From contig NZ_VKKX01000052.1 in the NCBI RefSeq assembly GCF_008271655.1, positions 124,001 to 188,000 of the forward strand: a stretch of 64,000 nucleotides of DNA. The letters are read 5' to 3'. The position numbers and the translations under genes were made by a program. Shown one piece after another: positions 43,175-51,481 of this stretch (the stretch's first letter is position 1; each line of letters opens with the position of its first letter). The notes beneath the pieces are model-generated. The model was given only the letters and a program-made list of their open reading frames with translations. It was not told where the DNA came from and did no database searches. The DNA is from Gemmobacter caeruleus. GTDB lineage: Bacteria > Pseudomonadota > Alphaproteobacteria > Rhodobacterales > Rhodobacteraceae.

Positions 43175-44116
43175 TCAGCCGGTCCTGTCGAACAGCCGCA
43201 ACATGGCGTCGTGAAAGCGGTCGCGATGCAGCGGGCGCTCCATCAGCAATTCGTGTTCGGCCTTGCGATACAGGTCGAGATGCCCGCCCGGCCAGGCCGC
43301 CATGCGCTGTCGCACCGGCGGCACGGCGATGATGCGTTCGGAACTGCCCAGGGCCACATAGGCGGGGCAGGCGGGGCTGGCCATGCGCGCCAGCGCCTGC
43401 ATCTCGCGAAAGGCGGCGTCGAGCCAGGTGATCGAGGGGCCGCCCAGGGCCAGATCGGGGTGATGGGTCACATGCTGGCGCATCCACTGCCACATCGCGG
43501 GATCGCGGGTCAGCATGTTCCAGCGAAAGCGCGCTTGCAGCACATAGGCGGCATGGGTCGTGGTCGGGGTCAGGCGGTGGCCTTGCCCCCGGTCATGCAG
43601 CAGCGCGGCCAGATGCCGCGCCATGGGTTGCGGCACCGGAAAGGCGCGGATGCCCCACATCGGCGCCGAAAAGGCGGCGCTGGCCACCGGCAGCCCGTCG
43701 ATCAGCGCGCGCAGGGCGATGCAGCCGCCCATCGAATGACTGACCACCTGCCAGGGTTCCGGCAGGCCAAGGCGGCGCATCCAGCCGGTCAGCACCCCGA
43801 CATCGGTCTGGTATTCCGCGAAATCCGCGACATGGCCCAGCATCGGGTCCGGGTGGTGGCGGCTGGAAAGCCCTTGACCGCGCCAGTCCAGCGTCACCAC
43901 ATGCCAGCCCGCCCGCGCCAGGAACGCGGCGGTCGGGCCGTATTTCTCGGCATATTCGGAGCGGCCGGTGAAAATCATCACCGTGCCGCGCGCGTGGGCG
44001 GTGGCGGCGGGCCAATGCACCAGCCGCAGCCGCGCGCCATCGGCCGTCTCGGCCCAGACGGCCGCGCCGCCAGCGGGGCCTTGCGCCGCCTGTTCGTAAA
44101 GCGGCGCCGCCCGCAT
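43175..44116 (-). CDS. Alpha/beta hydrolase, lysophospholipase-like (PldB family)
   Basis: A 313-residue serine hydrolase. The nucleophile elbow is SHSMGG with S128, and the oxyanion region is FTGRSEYAEKYGPTAAFLARAGWHVVTLDWRGQG (positions ~49-82, shown for the conserved EYAEKY). The late histidine is in AEHELLME. The family includes lysophospholipase L2 and monoacylglycerol lipases. The real substrate is not clear. There is no signal peptide. It overlaps the SCP2 gene start-to-stop by one base, suggesting a lipid-related two-gene unit. Confidence 0.88.
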   Translation of the reverse strand: MRAAPLYEQAAQGPAGGAAVWAETADGARLRLVHWPAATAHARGTVMIFTGRSEYAEKYGPTAAFLARAGWHVVTLDWRGQGLSSRHHPDPMLGHVADFAEYQTDVGVLTGWMRRLGLPEPWQVVSHSMGGCIALRALIDGLPVASAAFSAPMWGIRAFPVPQPMARHLAALLHDRGQGHRLTPTTTHAAYVLQARFRWNMLTRDPAMWQWMRQHVTHHPDLALGGPSITWLDAAFREMQALARMASPACPAYVALGSSERIIAVPPVRQRMAAWPGGHLDLYRKAEHELLMERPLHRDRFHDAMLRLFDRTG

Positions 44117-44400
44117 CAGCCCAGCACCGCGCCCAGTTGCATCGCCATGCCCATATTGCCATCGACCGACAGCTTGCCGGTCATGAAGGCGGCGGTCGGG
44201 TTCATCTCGCCCTCCAGAATGGCGCGGAACACCTCGGCCTCGGCGGTCAGGGTCACGTCCGCTTCCTCATCCGCGGCGCGCACGCCGTTCTGGTCGATCA
44301 TGATCGCCCCCTCGCCGGGGATCACGAATTTCGCCACGCCGTCAAAGCTGGAAACCTTGGCCGACAGGCCCTCGACCGCCTTGGTGATCACATCGCTCAT
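44116..44400 (-). CDS. SCP2 sterol-binding domain protein
   Basis: A 94-residue protein consisting of one SCP2 domain, a small lipid-binding fold. Key stretches are GVAKFVIPGEGAIMIDQNGV, ADVTLTAEAEVFRAILEG and NPTAAFMTGKLSVDGNMGMAMQL. Such stand-alone bacterial proteins may carry fatty acyl or other hydrophobic ligands. GGAG lies 7 bases before the ATG. It is transcribed with the downstream alpha/beta hydrolase (1-base overlap), so the ligand may be that enzyme's substrate. Confidence 0.9.
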   Translation of the reverse strand: MSDVITKAVEGLSAKVSSFDGVAKFVIPGEGAIMIDQNGVRAADEEADVTLTAEAEVFRAILEGEMNPTAAFMTGKLSVDGNMGMAMQLGAVLG

Positions 44401-44475
44401 GTCTCTCTCCGTCTCTTCCCCTGAAAGTGAGCAGGGGGTTCTGGCTTTTCCGCCCCTCTGCGCTACACTGCAAGC

Positions 44476-45057
44476 ATGAAAGCCAGGTTACCCTTCGACA
44501 AGCGGATCGTTGCGGCATTTGCCGTGCTTGTGATGCTTGCCGTGGCGGCAGGGGACGGGCAGGCCGGGCCGAAGGAAGACGCGGCCAGGCTGGAGGAGCT
44601 GTTCACCGCCCTGAAGACCGCCGATACCGGCGCCGCGCGCGCGATCGAGGCCGATATCTGGCGGCTTTGGTCACGCTCGGGGTCGGCGGCGATGGATCTG
44701 CTGCTGGAACGGGCCGAAAAGGCGCTGCAACAGGGCGATTACGAGGTGGCGCTGGATCATCTGACCGCGCTGACCGACCACGCCCCCGATTTCGCCGAAG
44801 GCTGGAACCAGCGGGCGGTCGCCTATTTCCAGATGGGGCGTTTCGGCCAGTCGGTTGCCGATATCCGGCGCACGCTGGCGCTCAACCCCCGGCATTTCGG
44901 CGCGCTGGCCGGCTTTGGCGCGATTCTCGAGGCGATGGAACGCCCCGATCAGGCGCTGGAGGTCTATCGCGCCGCGCTTGCTATACATCCCCATCTGGAG
45001 GGGGTAGAGGAGGCGGTGAAGCGTCTGGAGGCCAAGGTCGCCGGGCAGGGGATCTGA
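44476..45057 (+). CDS. Periplasmic tetratricopeptide-repeat protein
   Basis: A 193-residue protein with an N-terminal signal peptide (MKARLPFDKRIVAAFAVLVMLAVA..., cleavage probably near GQAGP at ~31). About three TPR units span residues ~80-185: ALQQGDYEVALDHLTALTDHAPD, then AEGWNQRAVAYFQMGRFGQSVADIRRTLALNP, then FGALAGFGAILEAMERPDQALEVYRAALAIHP (given here to mark the phase). It probably serves as a protein-protein adaptor. It ends 7 bases before the Suv3-like helicase, so the two may share a transcript even though they would act in different compartments. Confidence 0.86.
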   Translation: MKARLPFDKRIVAAFAVLVMLAVAAGDGQAGPKEDAARLEELFTALKTADTGAARAIEADIWRLWSRSGSAAMDLLLERAEKALQQGDYEVALDHLTALTDHAPDFAEGWNQRAVAYFQMGRFGQSVADIRRTLALNPRHFGALAGFGAILEAMERPDQALEVYRAALAIHPHLEGVEEAVKRLEAKVAGQGI

Positions 45058-45064
45058 GGCGGCC

Positions 45065-47986
45065 ATGGCTTTTCAATCGCGCGTGACGGCGGTCCTCGGG
45101 CCGACGAACACCGGCAAGACGCATTACGCGATCGAACGGATGCTGGGCCATCGGACCGGGGTGATCGGCCTGCCGCTGCGTCTGCTCGCGCGCGAGGTCT
45201 ATGACCGGATCGTCAAGGCGCGCGGGCCGTCGGTGGTGGCGCTGGTCACGGGCGAGGAACGCATCGTGCCCGACCGCACCCAGTATTGGGTCTGCACGGT
45301 CGAGGCGATGCCCACCGATATCGGCGCCGATTTTCTGGCGGTGGACGAGATCCAGCTATGCGGCGACCCCGAGCGCGGCCATGTCTTCACCGACCGGTTG
45401 CTGCATGCGCGCGGGCTGGTGGAGACGATGTTCCTCGGATCCGATTCCATGCGCCCCGCCATTGCCGCGCTGATCCCGCAGGCGCAGTTCGTGCGGCGGG
45501 AACGGTTCTCGACCCTGAGCTATACCGGCCAGAAAAAGATCAGCCGGATGCCGGCGCGCTCGGCCATCGTGGGGTTTTCGGTCGATGATGTCTATGCCAT
45601 CGCCGAACTGATCCGCCGGCAAAAGGGCGGCTGCGCCGTGGTGATGGGGGCGCTGAGCCCGCGCACCCGCAATGCGCAGGTCGCGCTCTATCAGAATGGC
45701 GAGGTGGATTATCTGGTGGCGACCGATGCCATCGGCATGGGGCTGAACCTGGATATCAAGCATGTGGCCTTTTCGCAGATCCACAAGTTTGACGGGCGGC
45801 GGATGCGGCCGCTGTTCCCGCATGAACTGGGCCAGATCGCCGGGCGGGCCGGCCGCCATACCGAACCCGGCACTTTTGGCGTGACCGGCGAGGCCGGGCC
45901 GCTGGACGAGGATCTGGTCGAGGCGATCGAGGAAAACCGCTTTGCCCCGGTGCGCAAGCTGATGTGGCGCAATCCGGTGCTGGAATTTGGCAGCGTGGAT
46001 CGGCTGATTGCCGCGCTGGAGGCGCCGACCGCGAATGAATGGCTGGTCCGCACCCGCGAGGCGGATGACCTGCAATCGCTCAAGGCGCTGGCGCAGATGG
46101 AGGGCGTGCGCGCCCGCCTGACCAGCCCGCAGGCGGTGCGGCTGATCTGGGATGTCTGCCGCATCCCGGATTTCCGCTCCACCACCGGGGCGGATCATGT
46201 GCAATTGTTGCAACGCCTGTTCGGATTCCTGCAAGACGGGCGGATTCCGTCCGATTGGCTGGCAAAAGCCGTTTCCCGCATCGACCGGAGCGACGGGGAT
46301 ATTGACGCCATCTCGAAACGGCTGGCCTATATCCGCACCTGGACCTATGTTGCGCAACGCAAGGGCTGGGTCGAGGATGAATCCCATTGGCGCGACGAGA
46401 CGCGCGCTGTAGAAGACCGCCTGTCGGACGCGCTGCATGCGCGGCTGACCCAACGATTTGTCGATCGGCGCACATCGGTCCTGATGCGCCGGTTGAAACA
46501 GAAGGAGAGCCTTGTGGCTGAGGTGAATGACAAGGGTGAAGTGATGGTCGAGGGCGAATTCGTCGGCCGTCTGGAAGGGTTCCGCTTCCGTCAGGATGCC
46601 TCCGCCTCGGGCGAGGAGGCGCGGGTGATGCGTCAGGCCGCCGTGCAGGCGCTGCGGCCCGAATTCCACCTGCGGGCGGACAAGTTCTATAACGCCCCCG
46701 ATACCGAGATGGATTTCACCGAACAGGGTGGCCTGATGTGGGGCGGCTCTGCGGTCGGCAAGCTGGTGGCGGGGGCCGATGCGCTCAAGCCCCAGGTCGA
46801 GGCTTTCGTGGATGAGGAAGCCGGGCCGGATGTCATCGAAAAGGTGAAGCGCCGCTTGCAGCATTTCATCGACCGCAAGGTCGCGGCCCTGTTCGAGCCG
46901 CTGCTGGCGCTTGGCCGGGACGAGAATCTGCAAGGTCTGGCCCGTGGCTTCGCCTTCCGTCTGGTCGAGGGGCTGGGCGTCGTTACCCGCGAAAGCGTGG
47001 CCGATGACGTGAAGGCCCTGGATCAGGAGGCGCGCGCCAGCCTGCGCAAGCATGGCGTGCGTTTCGGCCAGTATACGATCTTCCTGCCGCTGCTGCTCAA
47101 GCCCGCGCCGACCCGGCTGCGGCTGGTGCTGTGGTCGCTGGCCAAGGGTTTGCAGGAATTTCCCGAAAGCCCGCCGCCCGGTCTTGTGACGATCCCCAAC
47201 ATCCCCGATGTGCCGAAAGAGCATTACACCCTGGCCGGCTATCGCCCGGCAGGTGCCCGTGCGATCCGCATCGACATGCTGGAACGTCTGGCCGATCTGC
47301 TGCGCGCCAAGGACAGCCGCGCCGGATTCGAGGCGACGGCCGACATGCTGTCGATCACCGGCATGACGCTGGACCAGTTCGCCGATCTGATGGGCGGTCT
47401 GGGCTACAAGGGCGAAAAGGCGGAGCGGGTGAAACAGCGCGCGCCGCAACCGCCCGCTGCGCCCGAGACCAGCACCGCGCCGATCCCCGAAGAAGTGTCG
47501 GTTCTGGCGCCGCCCCCGGCCGAGGAACCCGCGCCGGTTGAAGGCGAGGCCGCCGCCGAGACGCCCGCGCCCGAGATGGAGGCCTATTTCACCTTCACCT
47601 GGGCGCCGCGTCCGCGCAACGACCAGCGCGGCCCGCGCCGCGAAGGCCAGGGGCAGGGCCGTGGCCCGCGTCGCGACGGGGCCGAAGGCCAGCCGCGCGG
47701 CGACCGCCCGGCCCGCGCCCCGCGCCCCGAGGGCGAAGGCGCCAAGCCGCGCGAGGATCGCCCGCGCCGCGAGGCCGGCGAGGGCGGCAAGCGCGACGAT
47801 CACCGCAAGGGTGGCAAGCCTGAGGGCGGCCATGGCAAGGGCCCGCGCCGCGACGACCGCAAGGGCGGCAAGCCCGAGGGCGGCCACAAGCCGCGCAACT
47901 TCGAGGCGCGCCCGCCCCGGGCCGACAAGCCGATCGACCCCGACAACCCCTTCGCGGCGTTGCTGGCTTTGAAAGGCAAGGTCTGA
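45065..47986 (+). CDS. Suv3-like superfamily 2 RNA helicase with basic Arg/Gly-rich tail
   Basis: A 973-residue helicase resembling mitochondrial SUV3. Walker A is LGPTNTGKTHYA (~11-22), the DEAD-box equivalent is DEIQ (94-97), the second RecA domain has YLVATDAIGMGLNLD, and motif VI is QIAGRAGRH. The central and C-terminal helical parts resemble the Suv3 core-associated domains. Residues ~855-955 form a low-complexity Arg/Gly/Pro/Asp-rich basic tail with a 10-residue direct repeat (RKGGKPEGGH), likely RNA-binding. In mitochondria Suv3 works with a ribonuclease in RNA turnover; a similar role here is inferred. The S4 gene follows without a gap. Confidence 0.89.
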   Translation: MAFQSRVTAVLGPTNTGKTHYAIERMLGHRTGVIGLPLRLLAREVYDRIVKARGPSVVALVTGEERIVPDRTQYWVCTVEAMPTDIGADFLAVDEIQLCGDPERGHVFTDRLLHARGLVETMFLGSDSMRPAIAALIPQAQFVRRERFSTLSYTGQKKISRMPARSAIVGFSVDDVYAIAELIRRQKGGCAVVMGALSPRTRNAQVALYQNGEVDYLVATDAIGMGLNLDIKHVAFSQIHKFDGRRMRPLFPHELGQIAGRAGRHTEPGTFGVTGEAGPLDEDLVEAIEENRFAPVRKLMWRNPVLEFGSVDRLIAALEAPTANEWLVRTREADDLQSLKALAQMEGVRARLTSPQAVRLIWDVCRIPDFRSTTGADHVQLLQRLFGFLQDGRIPSDWLAKAVSRIDRSDGDIDAISKRLAYIRTWTYVAQRKGWVEDESHWRDETRAVEDRLSDALHARLTQRFVDRRTSVLMRRLKQKESLVAEVNDKGEVMVEGEFVGRLEGFRFRQDASASGEEARVMRQAAVQALRPEFHLRADKFYNAPDTEMDFTEQGGLMWGGSAVGKLVAGADALKPQVEAFVDEEAGPDVIEKVKRRLQHFIDRKVAALFEPLLALGRDENLQGLARGFAFRLVEGLGVVTRESVADDVKALDQEARASLRKHGVRFGQYTIFLPLLLKPAPTRLRLVLWSLAKGLQEFPESPPPGLVTIPNIPDVPKEHYTLAGYRPAGARAIRIDMLERLADLLRAKDSRAGFEATADMLSITGMTLDQFADLMGGLGYKGEKAERVKQRAPQPPAAPETSTAPIPEEVSVLAPPPAEEPAPVEGEAAAETPAPEMEAYFTFTWAPRPRNDQRGPRREGQGQGRGPRRDGAEGQPRGDRPARAPRPEGEGAKPREDRPRREAGEGGKRDDHRKGGKPEGGHGKGPRRDDRKGGKPEGGHKPRNFEARPPRADKPIDPDNPFAALLALKGKV
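47804..47887 (+). repeat. Direct repeat inside the helicase tail
   Basis: Two 30-base units (47804-47833 and 47858-47887) at a 54-base period encode RKGGKPEGGH twice, differing only at a few third codon positions. This points to a local duplication within the basic tail coding sequence that has been kept at protein level. Confidence 0.75.
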
Positions 47987-48352
47987 TTGGCGAAATATCG
48001 GGCTGAGGACCGGGTCAAGCCCGCGGCGTCCGCGCCGCGCGTGACCATCCGGCTGGACAAATGGCTGTGGCAGGCGCGGTTCTTCCGGTCGCGCCCCATG
48101 GCCTGCGACATGATCGCCGACGGCCATCTGCGGCTGAACGGGCAGCGCTGTCTCAAGCCCGGCCATCAGGTCGGGGCAGGGGATACGCTGACCTTTCCGC
48201 AGGGCGACCGCATCCGCCTGATCCGCGTGCTGGCCCCCGGCACGCGGCGCGGCCCCGCCACCGAGGCGCAGCGCCTCTATGCCGATCTCGACCCGCGCCC
48301 CGATCTCGGCCCCGATGCGGCAGATGGCAGCGACACTTCTGCGCTTGAATGA
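47987..48352 (+). CDS. S4-domain RNA-binding protein, Hsp15-like
   Basis: A 121-residue protein with one S4 domain (~20-75): IRLDKWLWQARFFRSRPMAC, then GHLRLNGQRCLKPGHQVGAGDTL. This is the pattern of heat-shock protein 15, which binds stalled 50S subunits carrying nascent chains. The C-terminal tail is acidic and Ala/Asp-rich. The start is a TTG directly after the helicase TGA, with AAGG upstream; a GTG at 48041 inside the domain region would cut it short. Coupling to the Suv3-like helicase places both in RNA or ribosome quality control. Confidence 0.85.
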   Translation: MAKYRAEDRVKPAASAPRVTIRLDKWLWQARFFRSRPMACDMIADGHLRLNGQRCLKPGHQVGAGDTLTFPQGDRIRLIRVLAPGTRRGPATEAQRLYADLDPRPDLGPDAADGSDTSALE

Positions 48353-48428
48353 CCGCGCCGCTTCGACTAGCTAGACGCCCAGACCGCGCGCTCGCGCAAC
48401 GCCCAGACGACCCAAGCGGGGACCAGCC

Positions 48429-48767
48429 ATGACCTATGTGGTGACCGACAACTGCATCGCCTGCAAATACACCGACTGCGTCGAGGTATGCCCGGTGGAC
48501 TGCTTCTACGAGGGTGAGAACACGCTGGTGATCCATCCCGACGAATGCATTGACTGCGGCGTCTGCGAACCGGAATGCCCCGCCGATGCCATCCGCCCGG
48601 ATACCGAGCCGGACATGGACAAATGGGTGGAATTCAACCGCAAATATGCGGAACAATGGCCTGTCATCACGCAAAAGCGCGACCCGCTGCCCGAGGCGAA
48701 GGAACGCGACGGCGAAAAGGACAAGCTGACCAAGTATTTCTCGCCCAATCCCGGCGAGGGGAGCTGA
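48429..48767 (+). CDS. fdxA: Ferredoxin FdxA (7Fe type)
   Basis: A 112-residue seven-iron ferredoxin. Cysteines C9, C12, C17, C21 and C25 lie in the first half ([19 protein letters not shown]) and C40, C43, C46 and C50 in the second ([13 protein letters not shown]), able to hold one [3Fe-4S] and one [4Fe-4S] cluster. The C-terminal ~60 residues ([17 protein letters not shown]...) are the usual extension of the alphaproteobacterial protein. The electron partner is not known from sequence. GGGGA precedes the ATG. The upstream 76 bases contain CTAGCTAG (48367-48374), a tandem of a rare tetramer. Confidence 0.95.
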   Translation: MTYVVTDNCIACKYTDCVEVCPVDCFYEGENTLVIHPDECIDCGVCEPECPADAIRPDTEPDMDKWVEFNRKYAEQWPVITQKRDPLPEAKERDGEKDKLTKYFSPNPGEGS

Positions 48768-48789
48768 TCCGGCGCCTGATTTTCAGGCA

Positions 48790-48834
48790 AGCCATGCAGC
48801 ATCTGACGCGGAAACATTCGGTTTCCGCATGGCT
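48790..48834 (+). other. Two-tier hairpin after fdxA
   Basis: An inner stem, GCGGAAAC (48808-48815) with GTTTCCGC (48821-48828) on an ATTCG loop, is enclosed by AGCCAT (48790-48795) pairing with ATGGCT (48829-48834) across an unpaired bulge. It lies 22 bases after the fdxA stop and lacks a T-run. It is probably a transcript 3' end or processing structure. Confidence 0.5.
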
Positions 48835-48861
48835 CCGCGCCGTTTCGCTGCGTTGCCGCAG

Positions 48862-48890
48862 TTGGAATCGCGCTGATTCTGTGTTATATA
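48862..48890 (+). promoter_or_regulatory. Sigma-70-type promoter for carD
   Basis: TTGGAA (48862-48867), a 17-base spacer and TATATA (48885-48890) form a good vegetative promoter in an otherwise GC-rich region. It would give a leader of about 160 bases before the carD start at 49056. Confidence 0.65.
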
Positions 48891-49055
48891 TGCGTCACAA
48901 ACAAAGCATGGACGCCTGACCCCCGCCTCAGGACTGCTCGCCTGGGACGGATTTTCTTGTGACAGATACATCATTCGTTGCCGGAAGCTTGCGCATCCGG
49001 TGGCGGATTTCTGTCGCAATGGGCCAGGGCAAGCCACCAAGAGGAAGCCGCTGGA

Positions 49056-49565
49056 ATGACCAAGACCAAGAAGCCCGATTTCCGTCCTGACGAGTTCGTT
49101 GTCTACCCGGCCCATGGTGTCGGCAAGATCCTCTCCATCGAGGAGCAGGAAATCGCCGGGTTCAGCCTGGAACTGTTCGTGATCCATTTCGAAAAGGACA
49201 AGATGACCCTGCGGGTGCCCACCCACAAGGCCACCGAAATCGGCATGCGTCAGCTTTCGACCCCCGATGTGGTGAGCAAGGCGCTCGACACGCTCAAGGG
49301 CAAGGCGCGGGTCAAGCGTGCGATGTGGTCGCGCCGCGCGCAGGAATACGAGCAAAAGATCAATTCCGGCGACCTGCTCTCGATCGCCGAAGTGGTGCGC
49401 GACCTGCACCGCTCGGACGATCAGCGCGAGCAGAGCTATTCCGAGCGTCAGCTTTACGAAGCCGCGCTGGAGCGTCTGACCCGCGAAGTCGCTGCCGTTT
49501 CGGGCGCCGACGAGGCGCAGGCGCAAAAGACGGTGGATACCGCGCTGACCTCGCGCGCGGCCTGA
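49056..49565 (+). CDS. carD: CarD family transcriptional regulator
   Basis: A 169-residue RNA-polymerase-binding regulator. The N-terminal RNAP-interaction domain (~8-65) begins PDEFVVYPAHGVGKILSIEEQEIAG, and the C-terminal helical domain includes VKRAMWSRRAQEYEQKINSGDLLSIAEVVRDLHR, the tryptophan-containing basic region that contacts the -10 element in CarD structures. In alphaproteobacteria CarD stabilises open complexes at promoters with a weak -10. The ATG at 49056 is preceded by GAGGA; the longer frame from 48978 is not used. A good promoter stands upstream and a strong terminator downstream. Confidence 0.94.
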   Translation: MTKTKKPDFRPDEFVVYPAHGVGKILSIEEQEIAGFSLELFVIHFEKDKMTLRVPTHKATEIGMRQLSTPDVVSKALDTLKGKARVKRAMWSRRAQEYEQKINSGDLLSIAEVVRDLHRSDDQREQSYSERQLYEAALERLTREVAAVSGADEAQAQKTVDTALTSRAA

Positions 49566-49586
49566 TCGCGCCGGTCATGTGATGCG

Positions 49587-49613
49587 AAAGGCCGCCCCCG
49601 GGGCGGCCTTTTT
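49587..49613 (+). terminator. Intrinsic terminator after carD
   Basis: AAAGGCCGCC (49587-49596) pairs with GGCGGCCTTT (49602-49611) and is followed by a run of five T (49609-49613). It lies 21 bases after the carD stop and just before the convergent cobS end. Confidence 0.9.
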
Positions 49614-49620
49614 CATGAAA

Positions 49621-50364
49621 TCACAGCGCCAGCAGCGCCGCGCTCAGCGCGGCGAGTTCCGACAATTGCTGGCTGGCGCCCAGCACATCGCCGGTCTGCC
49701 CGCCGATCCGCGCCTGCGCCAGCCGTGCCAGCGCGAGGCTGGCCAGCCCCGCCGCCAGCAGCATCGCCGCCGTGGCAAAGCCCGTCAGCGCCAGCGCGAT
49801 CAGCGTCGCGACCAGCGTCGCCATCAGTGCCTGACTGCGCGCCGGCTGGCCCACGCTGGCGCTCAGCCCGCTGCCGCGCGCATTGGGCATCAACGCCATG
49901 AGCGCGGCCATCGGCGCCCGGCTCAGCGTGGCGCCGGCGATCAGCGCGGGCCAGTGCCCCGCCGCCAGCAGCGCCGCCATCGCCGCCCAGCGGCCCAGCG
50001 TCACCAGCAAGAGCGCCATCACGCCATAGCTGCCGATATGGCTGTCCTTCATGATCTCCAGCCGCCGCTCGCGCGTCCAGCCGCCCCAGAACCCGTCGGC
50101 GCAATCGGCAAGGCCATCTTCGTGCAGCGCCCCGGTGGCCAGCGTCAGCACCATCAGCGCCGCGACCGCCGCCACCCCGGCCGGAAGCCCGACCCAGACC
50201 GCCCCCTGCGCCAGCGTGGCGGCCAGCCCGCCGACCGCCAGCCCGGCCAGCGGCCAGGCCCAGCAGGCAGGGGGGACGGGAAATTCCAGCGGCGGCGGCA
50301 GCGGCAGCCGCGTCAGCAGGCTGAGCGCCGCGCGCAGATCGCGCACAAGGTCGTTCTGTCGCAT
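49621..50364 (-). CDS. cobS: Adenosylcobinamide-GDP ribazoletransferase CobS (CobV)
   Basis: A 247-residue integral membrane enzyme joining adenosylcobinamide-GDP to alpha-ribazole in the last steps of cobalamin synthesis. The conserved acidic motif [18 protein letters not shown] (about residues 80-97) and [12 protein letters not shown] (about 105-116) mark the active site. Several hydrophobic segments follow. The ATG at 50364 has AAGGG 8 bases upstream; the frame is open to 50424. It diverges from cobT over 79 bases in which I see no cobalamin riboswitch. Confidence 0.94.
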   Translation of the reverse strand: MRQNDLVRDLRAALSLLTRLPLPPPLEFPVPPACWAWPLAGLAVGGLAATLAQGAVWVGLPAGVAAVAALMVLTLATGALHEDGLADCADGFWGGWTRERRLEIMKDSHIGSYGVMALLLVTLGRWAAMAALLAAGHWPALIAGATLSRAPMAALMALMPNARGSGLSASVGQPARSQALMATLVATLIALALTGFATAAMLLAAGLASLALARLAQARIGGQTGDVLGASQQLSELAALSAALLAL

Positions 50365-50443
50365 CGGGATGCCCTTTCCGGGATGGTCAAGCGCCGGAAT
50401 CCTCGGTAGCCAGTTGGCGATCAAGGTTCAACCGGAGTTCCCC

Positions 50444-51454
50444 ATGTCCGCCCCCTTCGCCTCGATTTCGGCGTTCCGCGCGCTGCTCAACACCCTGCCG
50501 CAGGCCGATGCGACGGCCCGGGCGGCGGCAGAGGCGCGCAATGGCCAGTTGACCAAGCCGCCGGGCGCGCTTGGCCGGCTGGAGGATCTGGCGATCTGGT
50601 ATGCCGGCTGGCGCGGCACCGGTCGGCCTGCGCTGGAACACCCGCAGGTCATTGTCTTTGCCGGCAATCACGGCGTTACCGGGCGTGGCGTCTCGGCCTT
50701 TCCGGCCGAGGTGACGGTGCAGATGGTGGCGAATTTCCGGGCCGGCGGCGCGGCGATCAACCAGCTGAGCCGCGCCTTCGGGGCGGAAATGGCGGTGCAT
50801 GAGCTGGATCTGGATCGCCCGACCGCCGATTTCACCCAAGGCCCGGCGATGACCGAGGCCGAGGTGGTGGCGGCGCTGGCGACCGGCTGGCTGGCGGTCA
50901 ATCCGGCGGCGGATCTGCTGGTGGTGGGCGAGATGGGCATCGGCAATACCACCGCCGCCGCCGCCATCGCCTGCGCGCTGTTCGGCGGCCTGCCGGGGGA
51001 ATGGACGGGCCGGGGCACCGGCGTCGATGACCGGGGCCTTGCGCTCAAGACGCAGGTTGTGACCGAGGGGCTGGCGGCCAACCCGTCGCGCGACCCGCTG
51101 GAGGTGTTGCGCTGTCTGGGCGGGCGCGAGATCGCCGCCATGGCCGGCGCCATCGCGCGTGCCCATGCCGAACGCATTCCGGTCATTCTGGACGGGTTCA
51201 TCTGCACCGCCGCCGCCGCGGTTCTGGCGCAGGCCGCCGCCGGCGCGCTGGATCATTGCGTGGCGGGCCATGCCAGTGCCGAGGCCGCGCATCGCGCGCT
51301 TTTGTCGAAACTGGGTCTGGCGCCGATTCTGGAACTGGGGCTGCGGCTGGGCGAGGGGTCGGGCGCGGCACTGGCGATCGGCGTCCTGAAGGGTGCGGTC
51401 GCCTGTCATTCGGGCATGGCCACCTTTGCCGAGGCCGGCGTCTCGGACGGCTGA
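50444..51454 (+). CDS. cobT: Nicotinate-nucleotide--dimethylbenzimidazole phosphoribosyltransferase CobT (CobU)
   Basis: A 336-residue enzyme making alpha-ribazole 5'-phosphate from nicotinate mononucleotide and dimethylbenzimidazole, the lower-ligand step of cobalamin synthesis. Signatures are [15 protein letters not shown] near 32-46, [17 protein letters not shown] near 72-88, [13 protein letters not shown] near 162-174, and [13 protein letters not shown] near the C-terminus with the catalytic glutamate. Start ATG at 50444 with GGAG 7 bases upstream. It works together with the divergent cobS. It converges with the Kef antiporter gene after a 27-base gap. Confidence 0.95.
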   Translation: MSAPFASISAFRALLNTLPQADATARAAAEARNGQLTKPPGALGRLEDLAIWYAGWRGTGRPALEHPQVIVFAGNHGVTGRGVSAFPAEVTVQMVANFRAGGAAINQLSRAFGAEMAVHELDLDRPTADFTQGPAMTEAEVVAALATGWLAVNPAADLLVVGEMGIGNTTAAAAIACALFGGLPGEWTGRGTGVDDRGLALKTQVVTEGLAANPSRDPLEVLRCLGGREIAAMAGAIARAHAERIPVILDGFICTAAAAVLAQAAAGALDHCVAGHASAEAAHRALLSKLGLAPILELGLRLGEGSGAALAIGVLKGAVACHSGMATFAEAGVSDG

Positions 51455-51481
51455 CCGGGCGCGGGGCGCCGGGCAGGGCGG

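Noticed and set aside
45356-48166. 936-residue minus-strand open frame
   Set aside because: It lies fully antisense to the Suv3-like helicase and S4 genes, has shadow-like composition (His/Gln/Gly/Arg) and no plausible start signal.
50365-50443. Cobalamin riboswitch between cobS and cobT
   Set aside because: The gap has only 79 bases and shows no B12-box-like or riboswitch core; too short for the full element on either strand.
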